Positions 35,375 to 44,458 of a stretch of DNA of 49,811 nt are shown here, one piece after another. A program made the position numbers and the translations under genes. Source of the stretch: HGM04593 sp045661205. Its GTDB lineage: Bacteria > Bacteroidota > Bacteroidia > Bacteroidales > Bacteroidaceae. The stretch spans positions 1 to 49,811 of the forward strand of contig JAZRFE010000028.1 in assembly GCA_045661205.1 (NCBI GenBank), given 5' to 3'. The notes beneath the pieces are model-generated. The model made no database searches. It had not been told where the DNA came from and was given only the letters and a program-made list of their open reading frames with translations. Position 1 is the stretch's first letter; the number at the start of each line of letters is the position of its first letter.

Positions 35375-35409
35375 ATATTAAATCGAAAATAGACAAAAAA
35401 AAGAGAAAC

Positions 35410-35997
35410 ATGAGTATAAACATTGAGATGCCTCAGGTTGCAGCCTTGAGGAGAGAGGTTGAAAAAGTGGTGGGGAATGTCGGCGGACACGATAAATTCG
35501 TAAAGCTGACCGAACTTATTGAAAATAAGTGCAAAGAACATATTTCGGTAACCACCCTCGAACGCCTGTGGGGTTACTCAACCAGAAACGCCAATAAAAT
35601 CTCGGAACGAATATTGGATATTATCGCAAGGTTTGTAGACGCAAACAACTGGGAAGATTTTTGTATCGGACTAAGCAGGAATAGAGAATCAATACTGTTT
35701 GAAGGTGATGATATAATAAACTGCGACAGCCTGAAAATTGGTAGCAGAATAAGGTTAGGATGGCAGCCCGACAGGATGTGCGAGGTTGAATATCTTGGGA
35801 ATTACCGTTTCGTTGCCACAAAAGTCGAAAACTCCACCATACGCCCCGGCGACACATTCCGCTGCCTGCAAATACAAAAAGGAAAAGAGCTTCACATGGA
35901 CAATTTCACACGTTGCAACGAACAGGAGAGCAGTTGTGCCCGCTACATTGTAGGGCGCACAAACGGTCTTAGCGTGGTGGAGCGTATTGCAGAATAG
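35410..35997 (+). CDS. Probable HTH regulator, Bacteroidetes type
   Basis: 195 residues from ATG 35410 (MSINIEMPQ), chosen because the promoter lies just upstream; a longer frame from 35299 crosses that promoter. The segment HISVTTLERLWGYSTRN, then ILDIIARFVDANNWEDFC, is a helix-turn-helix-like pattern common in Bacteroidetes proteins of unknown role. The C-terminal half is a small beta-rich domain (IGSRIRLGWQPDR, YRFVATKVENSTIRPGD). It is divergent from the kinase and may regulate the cluster. Confidence 0.75.
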   Translation: MSINIEMPQVAALRREVEKVVGNVGGHDKFVKLTELIENKCKEHISVTTLERLWGYSTRNANKISERILDIIARFVDANNWEDFCIGLSRNRESILFEGDDIINCDSLKIGSRIRLGWQPDRMCEVEYLGNYRFVATKVENSTIRPGDTFRCLQIQKGKELHMDNFTRCNEQESSCARYIVGRTNGLSVVERIAE

Positions 35998-36039
35998 TAT
36001 TTATTCTATCTTTATTCTTAAATTAAAGAAAAACAAAGT

Positions 36040-36047
36040 ACCTTTGC
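36040..36047 (+). promoter_or_regulatory. -7 element of the M64 peptidase gene
   Basis: TACCTTTG matches the consensus 22 bases before the ATG. No TTTG was found at the usual upstream distance. Confidence 0.45.
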
Positions 36048-36068
36048 ACTGCAAAACTCAAAATAACT

Positions 36069-37415
36069 ATGAAAAAATTATTTCTTACACCTTTCATATT
36101 ATTGCTCCTTGCAACAGGATGCGCAGTAAAAAACGCACAAAGCAAGCAGAAAGAGCCTGCACAGCTTGCGCAGATAGGCGAGACAGAGTATGACAAATAT
36201 TTTACCGGCGAGACCATGCGTTTCGACTTTCAGCACTCGGGAAACAGCAGTGAAGAGCATTACAGCTACGACCGCATGAAGCGCGAGGGCGAGTGGGCCG
36301 GCTCACGCAAGGCACTCATAAGCCCCTTTGGCTACGGCGAACAGATGTTCAGAATCATCGACACCGAGGAGAACAAGATAATCTACCAGAACAACTACTG
36401 CACGCTCTTCAACGAGTGGCAGACAACTGCCGAGGCGCAGACGGTCACACGCTCCTACCCCGAAGGTGTTATCTTCCCCTGTCCCAAACGCAACTTCACG
36501 ATAGAAATCTTTGCGCGCAACAAGGTGAGCAAGGTTTTCGAGAAGAAGTTCAGCTACAAGGCCAACATCAACGACTATAACATTGAGCCGTACAAAAAGG
36601 AGTATGAGAGCGTGGACATTCACATTGGCGGCACCATTGCCAACAGCCTGGACATTGTGCTGTTGCCCGACGGCTTCACCGCCGAGGAAAAAGAGAAGTT
36701 CCTCGATGCATGCAAGGCGTGGCAGGATGCGCTCTTCGGCTACGCACCCTTCTCGAACAACAAGAATCGCATAAACATACGCGCGGTGTGGGCACCGTCG
36801 AAAGAGTCGGGCATCAGCGTTCCCGGAAAGGGCGTGTGGAAAGAGACACTCCTCGACTGTCGTTTCTACACACTTGGCAGCGAGCGCTACCAGATGACTG
36901 ACAACCTGCAAAAGGTGCGCGACATTGCTGCCGACGCTCCCTACGAGAGCATCTTCATACTTACCAACAGCGACAAGTACGGTGGCGGCGGAATATACAA
37001 TTTCTACGGACTCGGTTCGGCAGGAAAGACCGGCAAGACAGGCGAGGTGTACGTGCATGAATTCGGACACAGCCTGATGGGACTCGGCGACGAATATGTG
37101 GAGAAGGGCAACACCGTAAGCGCCCTCTACCCTGCTGGCAAAGAGCCTTGGGAGGCCAACCTCACTACTTTTGTGAACTTCAATGGTAAGTGGGAGAAGA
37201 TGATTGACAAGAGCACACCCGTTCCCACCATTGTGAACGATTCGCTGCTCGCCCTGCCCGACAGCCAATGGCCTGTGGGCGCATACGAAGGTGGCGGTTA
37301 TCTCGAGAAGGGCATCTATCGCCCCTGGCCAAAATGTATGATGAACCAGCTTTACAACTTCTGCCCCGTATGCTGCGCGGCAATAGAGAAATACCTCGAC
37401 TACATCTGCAAATAG
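36069..37415 (+). CDS. M64-family metallopeptidase lipoprotein
   Basis: 448 residues. The signal peptide ends LATGC, a lipobox. An N-terminal beta domain (about 40-190) precedes the catalytic domain with LDIVLLPDGFTAEE, then VHEFGHSLMGLGDEY (zinc HExxH with the downstream Gly-Asp-Glu-Tyr of the M64 clan) and KCMMNQLYNFCPVC near the C-terminus. The family is named for an IgA peptidase, but Bacteroides members are cell-surface or periplasmic proteases of unproven substrate. The next gene begins 9 bases after its stop. Confidence 0.93.
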   Translation: MKKLFLTPFILLLLATGCAVKNAQSKQKEPAQLAQIGETEYDKYFTGETMRFDFQHSGNSSEEHYSYDRMKREGEWAGSRKALISPFGYGEQMFRIIDTEENKIIYQNNYCTLFNEWQTTAEAQTVTRSYPEGVIFPCPKRNFTIEIFARNKVSKVFEKKFSYKANINDYNIEPYKKEYESVDIHIGGTIANSLDIVLLPDGFTAEEKEKFLDACKAWQDALFGYAPFSNNKNRINIRAVWAPSKESGISVPGKGVWKETLLDCRFYTLGSERYQMTDNLQKVRDIAADAPYESIFILTNSDKYGGGGIYNFYGLGSAGKTGKTGEVYVHEFGHSLMGLGDEYVEKGNTVSALYPAGKEPWEANLTTFVNFNGKWEKMIDKSTPVPTIVNDSLLALPDSQWPVGAYEGGGYLEKGIYRPWPKCMMNQLYNFCPVCCAAIEKYLDYICK

Positions 37416-37424
37416 AGCAGTTGC

Positions 37425-38606
37425 ATGAAACTATACATATTCAATCCCGACACCGACCTTGCACTTGCCAATAACAGGGAGAACTACATGCCCCCGGCAA
37501 GAGTGAGGCAGATGACGCAAGAGCTTGAGCTGCTGCCTTTGTGGTATGCCGAGGAGGGCAGTTGCATCTTCGCGCCCTCGGTGCGCGACAACGGCGAATT
37601 TTTTGCCGAGACAAAAAGGCTTTTCGAGGTAGAGACAAAATGTATAAAAGAGCTGCCACAGTTGCCCGGCGACGAAAATATTGAAATCACCCCCTGGGGA
37701 TGGAACGTAGCACTGCGCAAGCAGCTGCTTAACAGTGGCGTCGCAGAGAAACTACTACCCACACCGCAAGAACTTGCCAAATACAGAGAGCTGTCGGGCC
37801 GCGACAAAGACACCGAGATACTGCTGAGCATGAAACCCTCGGCAGGGTTCACCGCCAAAATCATCGACAACATCGCAGAGTGCCGCAAATATGCGGGCAA
37901 GAACCCACGTTGCATATTCAAAGCCCCATGGTCGGGCAGTGGCAAGGGATTATTATGGTGCTGGGGGAAATACGACGACAAGAGCGACGGGTGGTGTCAG
38001 CGAGTGATAAAGGAGCAGGGCTTTGTTGTTGCCTGCCCCATATACGAAAAACTTCAGGACTTTGCCATCGAATACCACAGCGACGGCAAGGGTAACATCA
38101 CTTTCATAGGCTACTCGCTATTCAGTACAAACACCAAAGGAGCTTATCAGGGCAACATACTGCAATCCGAGGCAAAGCATCGCGAGAGACTATCGCAGCA
38201 TATAAGCCTGCAACAGCTCGACGCCACCGATGCCCTGCTGCGCGAAAAGCTCGCTGCAACCTACGGCAACAACTACAAAGGCTATATAGGAGTGGACATG
38301 ATTATATGCCGCACAAACGACGGGGCTAACGCGTTGCACCCCTGCGTGGAGGTGAACATGCGCATGAACATGGGAGTGCTCTCTACCATTCTCGCCAAGA
38401 GGTTCCTTGCCGAAGGGTCGCGCGCCATCTTTTCGATAGACTACTACCCCACCACCGAGGAACTGCAAAGTTTCATTTCACAAATGAACAGCTACAACCA
38501 ACCGACAATAGTAAACGGAAAAATAGTTTCGGGATTCGTGCCACTCGTGCCCACCGGCAAGAGCAACAACTACATTGCATACATCAAGGCCGAGAGAGAG
38601 GACTAA
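37425..38606 (+). CDS. ATP-grasp-like protein
   Basis: 393 residues, cytoplasmic. It starts MKLYIFNPDTDLALAN. The middle carries FKAPWSGSGKGLLWCWG, like the flexible ATP-binding loop, and the later VDMIIC and CVEVNMRMNMGVL resemble the metal-binding strand and loop of ATP-grasp ligases. These enzymes join a carboxylate to an amine or thiol through acyl-phosphate. The substrate is unknown. Tight linkage to the M64 peptidase gene suggests one transcript. Confidence 0.75.
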   Translation: MKLYIFNPDTDLALANNRENYMPPARVRQMTQELELLPLWYAEEGSCIFAPSVRDNGEFFAETKRLFEVETKCIKELPQLPGDENIEITPWGWNVALRKQLLNSGVAEKLLPTPQELAKYRELSGRDKDTEILLSMKPSAGFTAKIIDNIAECRKYAGKNPRCIFKAPWSGSGKGLLWCWGKYDDKSDGWCQRVIKEQGFVVACPIYEKLQDFAIEYHSDGKGNITFIGYSLFSTNTKGAYQGNILQSEAKHRERLSQHISLQQLDATDALLREKLAATYGNNYKGYIGVDMIICRTNDGANALHPCVEVNMRMNMGVLSTILAKRFLAEGSRAIFSIDYYPTTEELQSFISQMNSYNQPTIVNGKIVSGFVPLVPTGKSNNYIAYIKAERED

Positions 38607-38779
38607 TCGTCATACTCATCAAAATCCCTGTAATGTTCGAGCAGTTCGTGTATCTCCATTTCATCTATTATATTACGACGTTCTCGTTCCTTGCGTGATA
38701 CTTTACACACTTTATCCACGCACAAAAAGAAAAAAGCCACCGTCAGAATAATAAGAATAGCCAACCAAATCATAATCAT
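38603..38779 (-). CDS. Small single-span membrane protein, 58 residues
   Basis: ATG 38779 (or 38773) to TAG 38603. A hydrophobic N-terminal helix (IWLAILIILTVAFFFLCV) is followed by a charged tail (KVSRKERERRNIIDEMEI, ending in acidic Asp/Glu/Tyr residues). Its stop overlaps the stop of the convergent ATP-grasp gene by four bases. No family recognised; supported by composition and packing only. Confidence 0.5.
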   Translation of the reverse strand: MIMIWLAILIILTVAFFFLCVDKVCKVSRKERERRNIIDEMEIHELLEHYRDFDEYDD

Positions 38780-38844
38780 CAAATTTAAAGGTTCAACACG
38801 AAAAAAAACTCACAAAGTTCGATTGGTTGTCGTGAAAAACAACG

Positions 38845-39750
38845 CTAATCGAAACAATTTATCGCTCGCCGTTTCACTGCATCGGTATCGAGCAATATAT
38901 TAATAAACTCCTTAGCCGACGCTTTTTGATATACATCCTTTAGCGACAGCACCGAAGCCACCATTAAATTCTTAGGTTCGTCGAGAATGACAGCCTTGAA
39001 ACGTCTGTTGCCAAACACCGCCGACGCCGACAGCACTGTAACATAGTTTCCCGTAGAGACCATCTGCAACAAGATATTCGTTTCGTTGAGCTCTACCTGC
39101 GAGGCAAGAGTAAATTCCTTACCCAGCATAAGTCTTTCGAGCATCATTCTTGCTTGCAGTTCGCGCGACGGCAATACCAGAGGATATTTTCTCAGGTCGC
39201 TCAGCGTCAGTTTCTGCTCTTTAGCAAGCGGATGGCTGCTGCTGACAACCGCCGAAAGGCTATTCTCGAAAAGAGTGATTGTATCAATCTCGGGCATCTC
39301 ATCGACAGGCTTATACGAAAGGATAAAGTCAAGTTTGCGGGCTTTCAGCAGTTCGAGCAAACGGTTCACCGTCTCGTAACATATTTCGAGTTTTATACCC
39401 GGAAATTCTTTCATAAAACGGAGCAAACCCTCGGTAAGTACCGAGCTGAGGCTGTATGTAACCCCCACACGCAAAGTACCCGCCTTAACGTTCTGAAGGT
39501 CGTAGAGACGCTGTACGCCATCCTCGGCGTCCCTGATGGTCTTTTGGGCAAACGGAAGAAACTCCTCGCCCGCTTCGGTCAATATGATGTGACGGCTGTT
39601 GCGCAGAAAGAGGGAAAAACCAAGCTCATACTCAAGCTGCTTTATCTGCTGCGACAAAGTACTCTGAGTGATAAAAAGGTGCTTGGCCGCCTCGGAAAAA
39701 TTCAGATACTCGGCACTCATCACAAAATATTTCAACTGTCTCAATTCCAT
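38845..39750 (-). CDS. LysR-family transcription regulator
   Basis: 301 residues. The N-terminal winged helix reads MELRQLKYFVMSAEYLNFS, AAKHLFITQSTLSQQIKQLE and FLRNSRHIILTEAGEEFL. A two-lobed effector-binding domain follows (about 90-295, GTLRVGVTYSLSSVLTEGLL). The CynR-like start suggests a ligand-responsive activator. It lies 182 bases downstream of the DASS transporter gene on the same strand, separated by a terminator, and may control it. Confidence 0.95.
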   Translation of the reverse strand: MELRQLKYFVMSAEYLNFSEAAKHLFITQSTLSQQIKQLEYELGFSLFLRNSRHIILTEAGEEFLPFAQKTIRDAEDGVQRLYDLQNVKAGTLRVGVTYSLSSVLTEGLLRFMKEFPGIKLEICYETVNRLLELLKARKLDFILSYKPVDEMPEIDTITLFENSLSAVVSSSHPLAKEQKLTLSDLRKYPLVLPSRELQARMMLERLMLGKEFTLASQVELNETNILLQMVSTGNYVTVLSASAVFGNRRFKAVILDEPKNLMVASVLSLKDVYQKASAKEFINILLDTDAVKRRAINCFD

Positions 39751-39871
39751 ATATAAAAATCCTCTTTTTGCGAAGATAGCTATTTTTCTGCAAAAAACAA
39801 GCTTTTATACAAAAATATGCATAAAATCATCGCAATAATGAATACAAGCTAATATTTATACACAACGCATT

Positions 39872-39910
39872 AAAAAAACAACAGGCATTGCATTAAGCAA
39901 CACCTGTTGT
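39872..39910 (-). terminator. Terminator of the DASS symporter gene
   Basis: ACAACAGG and CCTGTTGT form the base of a hairpin with an inner TTGC/GCAA pair, followed on the minus strand by seven T. It lies 22 bases after the stop at 39933. Confidence 0.9.
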
Positions 39911-39932
39911 CGGGCAATATATCGGAGTTATA

Positions 39933-41441
39933 TTAGAAACCGATGAAAATCAACATTGCGTATCCGAGGATGATACCAAGAACACCGATGATGATACCTA
40001 CCTTCATCATATCCTTCTGCTCGATGAAACCTGTTGAGTGAGCAATAGCATTGGGAGGAGTACTGATGGGAAGAATCATTGATACTGAAGATGCGATAGC
40101 GATACCCACGAGCATAGCCTGTGCACCACCTACTGCTGCAAGAGCGTCTGACATACCCACAGCAACAACGCCAAGCACGGGAACGAGCAAAGATGTTGCG
40201 GCAGAGTGAGAGATGAAGTTAGAGAATCCGAAGCAGATGAGACCTGCAAGAATCATCACAGCAATGCGAGAGAAGCTACTGAAGGGAACCGAACTTACGA
40301 TGAGGTTGCTCAAGCTCTGAACGCCCTCGCCTGAACCCTTGTAGTTGAGGGCAACACCAAGTGCAAAACCACCGGCAACCATCCACAGTACGCTCCAGTT
40401 GATCTCCTCGAGGTCGCGACGTGTCAAGATACCTGTTGCACAGAAAATAGCGATAGGCAACATAGCCACAACGTTTGTATCAACACCCCAAAGGTCTGTA
40501 CCGAACATCCACATGAAGATTGTCACAGCAAAAGCAGCAACTACCGACCATGTCTTGAAGTCCCATACAATGTCACCCTCAATCTTGATTTCGATATTCT
40601 TCTGCTTGAAGGGGAAGAGGAAACGGAGCAACATCCATGCAAGTACAAGAAGTACCAACACAAAGGGAGTCATCTTGATGGTCCAGTCTACGAAGCTGAT
40701 ACCCATGCCGATAGATGAAAGATAGTCAAGTGCAATCATGTTGGGAGGTGTACCGATGGGAGTCATCATACCACCGAGGTTTGCACCGATGGGAATTGCC
40801 AATGCAAGAGCGATTCGGCCTTTACCGTCGGCGGGCAACTGACGCAACACAGGAGTAAGGAACGCCAACATCATAGCCGCTGTTGCGGTATTGCTCACGA
40901 AAGCCGAGAAGATAGCTGTTACAAGGATAAAACCAAGCAAAACAACCTCGGAACGTGTACCGAAAGGCTTGAGAAGGCAACGTGCAAGAGCAACATCGAG
41001 CTTAACTTTTGTCAATCCGATAGCAAGCACGAAACCACCGATAAAGAGCATGATTGTGGGGTTAGAGAAACAAGCCATGATGCTCTTGAAGGGTACGAGT
41101 CCGGCAGCAGCTGTAGGATCCTCGGGACGCAAGAAACTAAATGCGCTTGTAGATACCGTAAACAGCATGACGGTAACCACAATCATTGAAGTCACCCATG
41201 AAGGCATAGCCTCGGTGAGCCACATCAAAGCAGCAAACACGAAGAGCGAAATGATACGCTGGTGAACAACTGTCAAACCCTCAATACCGAAAGATTCGGT
41301 GGGCAACATTGCCACAAAGATGCTGATAGCTGCGATTACAAGAATCTTAATCAGCTTAATGGGCAACTGTTTTTTTCTTTTCTCCTGCTTGTCCTTCTGG
41401 ATTTTCTCGACAGTAGAGAAACCTGGGAAATTTTTAAACAT
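39933..41441 (-). CDS. DASS/SLC13-family sodium:anion symporter
   Basis: 502 residues with about 11 membrane segments. It carries the two SNT-type motifs of the family, FVSNTATAAMM in the first half and FISHSAATSLLVPVL in the second, with the paired hairpin motifs IGTPPNMIALDYL and ISTPPNAIAHSTG. Relatives import dicarboxylates, citrate or sulfate with sodium. The substrate cannot be read from sequence. The N-terminus is Lys-rich and cytoplasmic. TAACTTTG at 41496-41503 on the minus strand is a good -7 element upstream. Confidence 0.93.
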   Translation of the reverse strand: MFKNFPGFSTVEKIQKDKQEKRKKQLPIKLIKILVIAAISIFVAMLPTESFGIEGLTVVHQRIISLFVFAALMWLTEAMPSWVTSMIVVTVMLFTVSTSAFSFLRPEDPTAAAGLVPFKSIMACFSNPTIMLFIGGFVLAIGLTKVKLDVALARCLLKPFGTRSEVVLLGFILVTAIFSAFVSNTATAAMMLAFLTPVLRQLPADGKGRIALALAIPIGANLGGMMTPIGTPPNMIALDYLSSIGMGISFVDWTIKMTPFVLVLLVLAWMLLRFLFPFKQKNIEIKIEGDIVWDFKTWSVVAAFAVTIFMWMFGTDLWGVDTNVVAMLPIAIFCATGILTRRDLEEINWSVLWMVAGGFALGVALNYKGSGEGVQSLSNLIVSSVPFSSFSRIAVMILAGLICFGFSNFISHSAATSLLVPVLGVVAVGMSDALAAVGGAQAMLVGIAIASSVSMILPISTPPNAIAHSTGFIEQKDMMKVGIIIGVLGIILGYAMLIFIGF

Positions 41442-41571
41442 GTTTAGTCGGTTTTAAATTTATAATAATTTTAATATTTTTCCTCAAAACGGTTGCAAAG
41501 TTACTGAGAATATCCCGATTATAGAGCAACCATTTATCGATTTTAGCGATAGCACCTATCGAAAACAACGA

Positions 41572-41619
41572 TAAATAAAAATGCAAGGCTGCATTTTCCA
41601 TAAAACCGCCTTGCATTTT
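41572..41619 (-). terminator. Terminator of the glycine cleavage operon
   Basis: AAAATGCAAGGC (41578-41589) and GCCTTGCATTTT (41608-41619) form a 12-bp stem followed on the minus strand by a T-rich run. It lies 30 bases after the gcvPB stop. Confidence 0.88.
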
Positions 41620-41648
41620 CACAAATATTTTCACACATCTAAAGATTT

Positions 41649-43112
41649 TTATCCTTTCATCTGCTTGTACGTAACCTTGGGGAAACGCGCCGCCGTAGTT
41701 TCGTCGAGACGACGTACAGGTGTAGTATGCGGAGCACTCTTCACCACTTCGGGGTTCTCAATAGCCTCTTTTGCAACAAGTTTCATTACTGCGATAAATT
41801 CGTCAAGTGTCTCTTTGCTTTCCGTTTCAGTGGGTTCTATCATTATGCTCTGATGAAACAACAACGGAAAATAAATAGTAGGAGCATGATAACCATAATC
41901 GAGCAAACGTTTAGCTATATCGAGCGTAGTGACACCGGTTGATTTGTCGGCAAGTCCATCAAACACAAACTCATGTTTACAAACGCCCTCAATAGGCAAA
42001 TAATATTCATTTTTTAAAGACTCTTTCACATAATTGGCATTGAGCACTGCAAGCGGACCAACCATCTTCACATTCTCGCGACCGAGCGTGAGAATGTATG
42101 TGTAGGCACGCATGGCAACGCCGAAGTTACCGAGGAACGAAGATACACTGCCGAGCGAAGCATCGTCAGAGGTGATATAGAATTTACCTTCGCTATCTTT
42201 CTTCACCTGCGGATTGGGCAGAAGATTTTCGAGACCGGCACGTACACCCACAGGACCATCGCCGGGGCCACCGCCACCATGAGGTGTCGAGAAGGTCTTG
42301 TGAAGATTTATGTGCATGATGTCAAAGCCCATATCTCCGGGGCGACACTTACCCAAAAGGGCATTAAGATTGGCTCCATCGTAGTAGAGCAAGCCGCCAC
42401 ACTCGTGCACGAGACGCGAAATTTCGGGAATTTCTGTCTCGAAAATTCCGAGAGTATTGGGGTTGGTCATCATAATTCCTGCAACAGTGTCGTCAAGCAG
42501 AGGTTTGAGATCCTCGACATCGACAGTGCCGTTGGCAGTGGATTTCACCTCGACAATCTGCAAGCCGCACACTGCGGCACTCGCAGGGTTAGTACCATGA
42601 GCACTGTCGGGAACAATCACCTTTGTACGTTTGAGGTCGCCGCGCTGTATGTGGTACGAGCGCATAATCATCAGGCCGGTAAGCTCGCCATGAGCACCCG
42701 CATAGGGGTTGAGCGTGAAGGCCGACAGGCCGCTTAGCTCGGCAAGCGAAGCCGCGAGGTTGTAATAAACCTCGAGCGCACCCTGTGCACACTCGGCAGG
42801 CAGTTCGGGATGCAAACCTGTGAACGATGGCAACGAACATATCTCCTCGTTTATGCGGGGGTTGTACTTCATTGTACAACTGCCAAGAGGATAAAAGCCT
42901 GTATCTACACCGAAGTTCTTGTTAGAGAGATTGGTATAGTGGCGAACAACGTCAAACTCGGTAACGTTGGGAAGTTCGGGCGACGAAGAGCGCTGCAACG
43001 CCTGTGGCAGTGCCGACAGCGAATATTGCGACAGTTCGTTCTTAGGAAGAGAATATCCCGTACGTCCCTCTTTCGAGATTTCAAATATCAATTTATCATA
43101 ATTACGAATCAT
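41649..43112 (-). CDS. gcvPB: Glycine dehydrogenase (decarboxylating) subunit 2
   Basis: 487 residues. The PLP-binding lysine lies in HINLHKTFSTPHGGGGPG. Other conserved parts are GSCTMKYNPRINEE, HGTNPASAAVCG and LYYDGANLNALLG. With gcvPA it forms the split P-protein, which decarboxylates glycine and passes aminomethyl to the lipoyl arm of H-protein. Last gene of the operon, 18 bases after gcvPA. Confidence 0.97.
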   Translation of the reverse strand: MIRNYDKLIFEISKEGRTGYSLPKNELSQYSLSALPQALQRSSSPELPNVTEFDVVRHYTNLSNKNFGVDTGFYPLGSCTMKYNPRINEEICSLPSFTGLHPELPAECAQGALEVYYNLAASLAELSGLSAFTLNPYAGAHGELTGLMIMRSYHIQRGDLKRTKVIVPDSAHGTNPASAAVCGLQIVEVKSTANGTVDVEDLKPLLDDTVAGIMMTNPNTLGIFETEIPEISRLVHECGGLLYYDGANLNALLGKCRPGDMGFDIMHINLHKTFSTPHGGGGPGDGPVGVRAGLENLLPNPQVKKDSEGKFYITSDDASLGSVSSFLGNFGVAMRAYTYILTLGRENVKMVGPLAVLNANYVKESLKNEYYLPIEGVCKHEFVFDGLADKSTGVTTLDIAKRLLDYGYHAPTIYFPLLFHQSIMIEPTETESKETLDEFIAVMKLVAKEAIENPEVVKSAPHTTPVRRLDETTAARFPKVTYKQMKG

Positions 43113-43130
43113 ACATCAATCCTCCTCTCT

Positions 43131-44447
43131 TTAAATGTTCTTAATTACATCAACCAATGTATCAATCTGAGCCTTTGTGCGCTGTTCGGTTACGCAGAAG
43201 AGCAGCATGTCGTCGGCAATGCGTATACCTCCAAGAATACCCTTTTCGAGCAGAGCAGCCTGTATCTTTGCCGCGCAGACGTTTGTCTTTACTGCAAATT
43301 CATTGAGGAAAGGCTTGTCGAAAGCCATAGTGCACTTTCCTGTCGCAACAAGCTGTTCGGCAAGATAGTGGGCACCGCTGTAAGAGAGTTCGTTCACCTC
43401 GCGCAATCCCTTGTCGCCCATCAGCGACATGTAGATTGTTACGTAGAGTGCCATGAGCGACTGGTTGGAGCAGATGTTACTGTTCGCCTTTTCGCGACGT
43501 ATATGCTGCTCGCGAGCCTGCAATGTGAGCACAAAGGCGCGCTTGCCGTCTACATCGTTGGTGTAGCCCACAATGCGGCCGGGTAGCTTGCGCACAAGAG
43601 CATTGCTGCATGCAAGATAACCCACGTAAGGACCGCCGTAGGACATGGGAATTCCCAAAGGCTGTCCGTCGCCACATGCAATGTCGGCACCCCACTCGCC
43701 GGGAGTTTTCAGCACCGCAAGTGTCGAGGGGTTGGCATTCATCACCATCAGGGCTTTGTTTGCATGACACGCGTCGGCAACGCCTGTATAGTCCTCGACT
43801 ATTCCGTAGAAGTTGGGCTGTGCAAGTATTACACCTGCCACATCGCCCGCCTGCAATTTTTCGGTAAGCTCTTGCAAGTCGGTAACACCATCATTTTCGC
43901 TGACTATATCAACGACAACGCCGTTGAACTTGGCATAAGTCTCCACTACCCTCTTTATCTTGGGGTTGATGGTAGAGGAGAGAAGAATCTTGTTGCGTTT
44001 CTTGGCAGCCGCCACGCACATCATCATTGCCTCGGCAGTGGCTGTGCAGCCATCGTACATCGAAGCATTTGTGACATCCATGCCTGTGAGCTGGGTAATC
44101 ATTGACTGATACTCGAAAATATACTGCAACGTACCCTGCGAAATTTCGGGCTGGTAGGGGGTATATGCTGTCAGGAACTCGCCACGCGAGATTATGGGGT
44201 TGATAATCGAGGGAGCATAGTGATCCTCGACACCGGCACCCGCAAAGCAGATGAGATTGCTGTTCTTTTTGCCGAGAGCCTCGAAGAATCGACGTATCTC
44301 GACCTCGGACATGGCCTCGGGCAGCGCAAACTCGCGATTGAACTGCAATTCGGCAGGTATTTCGGCAAAAAGGTCGTCTATTGACTTTAATCCCGCAACC
44401 TGCAACATCTGCTCAATATCTTGTTGAGTGTGGGGAAAATACTTCAT
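43131..44447 (-). CDS. gcvPA: Glycine dehydrogenase (decarboxylating) subunit 1
   Basis: 438 residues. It starts MKYFPHTQQDIEQMLQV and shows FAGAGVEDHYAPSIINPII, YQPEISQGTLQYIFEYQS and NASMYDGCTATAEA, as in the N-terminal half of P-protein (quoted in part). It has no PLP lysine, as expected for this subunit. It follows gcvH by 11 bases. Confidence 0.97.
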   Translation of the reverse strand: MKYFPHTQQDIEQMLQVAGLKSIDDLFAEIPAELQFNREFALPEAMSEVEIRRFFEALGKKNSNLICFAGAGVEDHYAPSIINPIISRGEFLTAYTPYQPEISQGTLQYIFEYQSMITQLTGMDVTNASMYDGCTATAEAMMMCVAAAKKRNKILLSSTINPKIKRVVETYAKFNGVVVDIVSENDGVTDLQELTEKLQAGDVAGVILAQPNFYGIVEDYTGVADACHANKALMVMNANPSTLAVLKTPGEWGADIACGDGQPLGIPMSYGGPYVGYLACSNALVRKLPGRIVGYTNDVDGKRAFVLTLQAREQHIRREKANSNICSNQSLMALYVTIYMSLMGDKGLREVNELSYSGAHYLAEQLVATGKCTMAFDKPFLNEFAVKTNVCAAKIQAALLEKGILGGIRIADDMLLFCVTEQRTKAQIDTLVDVIKNI

Positions 44448-44458
44448 CTCGTATGCTT

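Noticed and set aside
27109..35997. Type VI secretion system or prophage
   Set aside because: An OmpA-domain protein and small repeated proteins raised the idea, but there is no tube/sheath, ClpV, VgrG, integrase, terminase or capsid gene.
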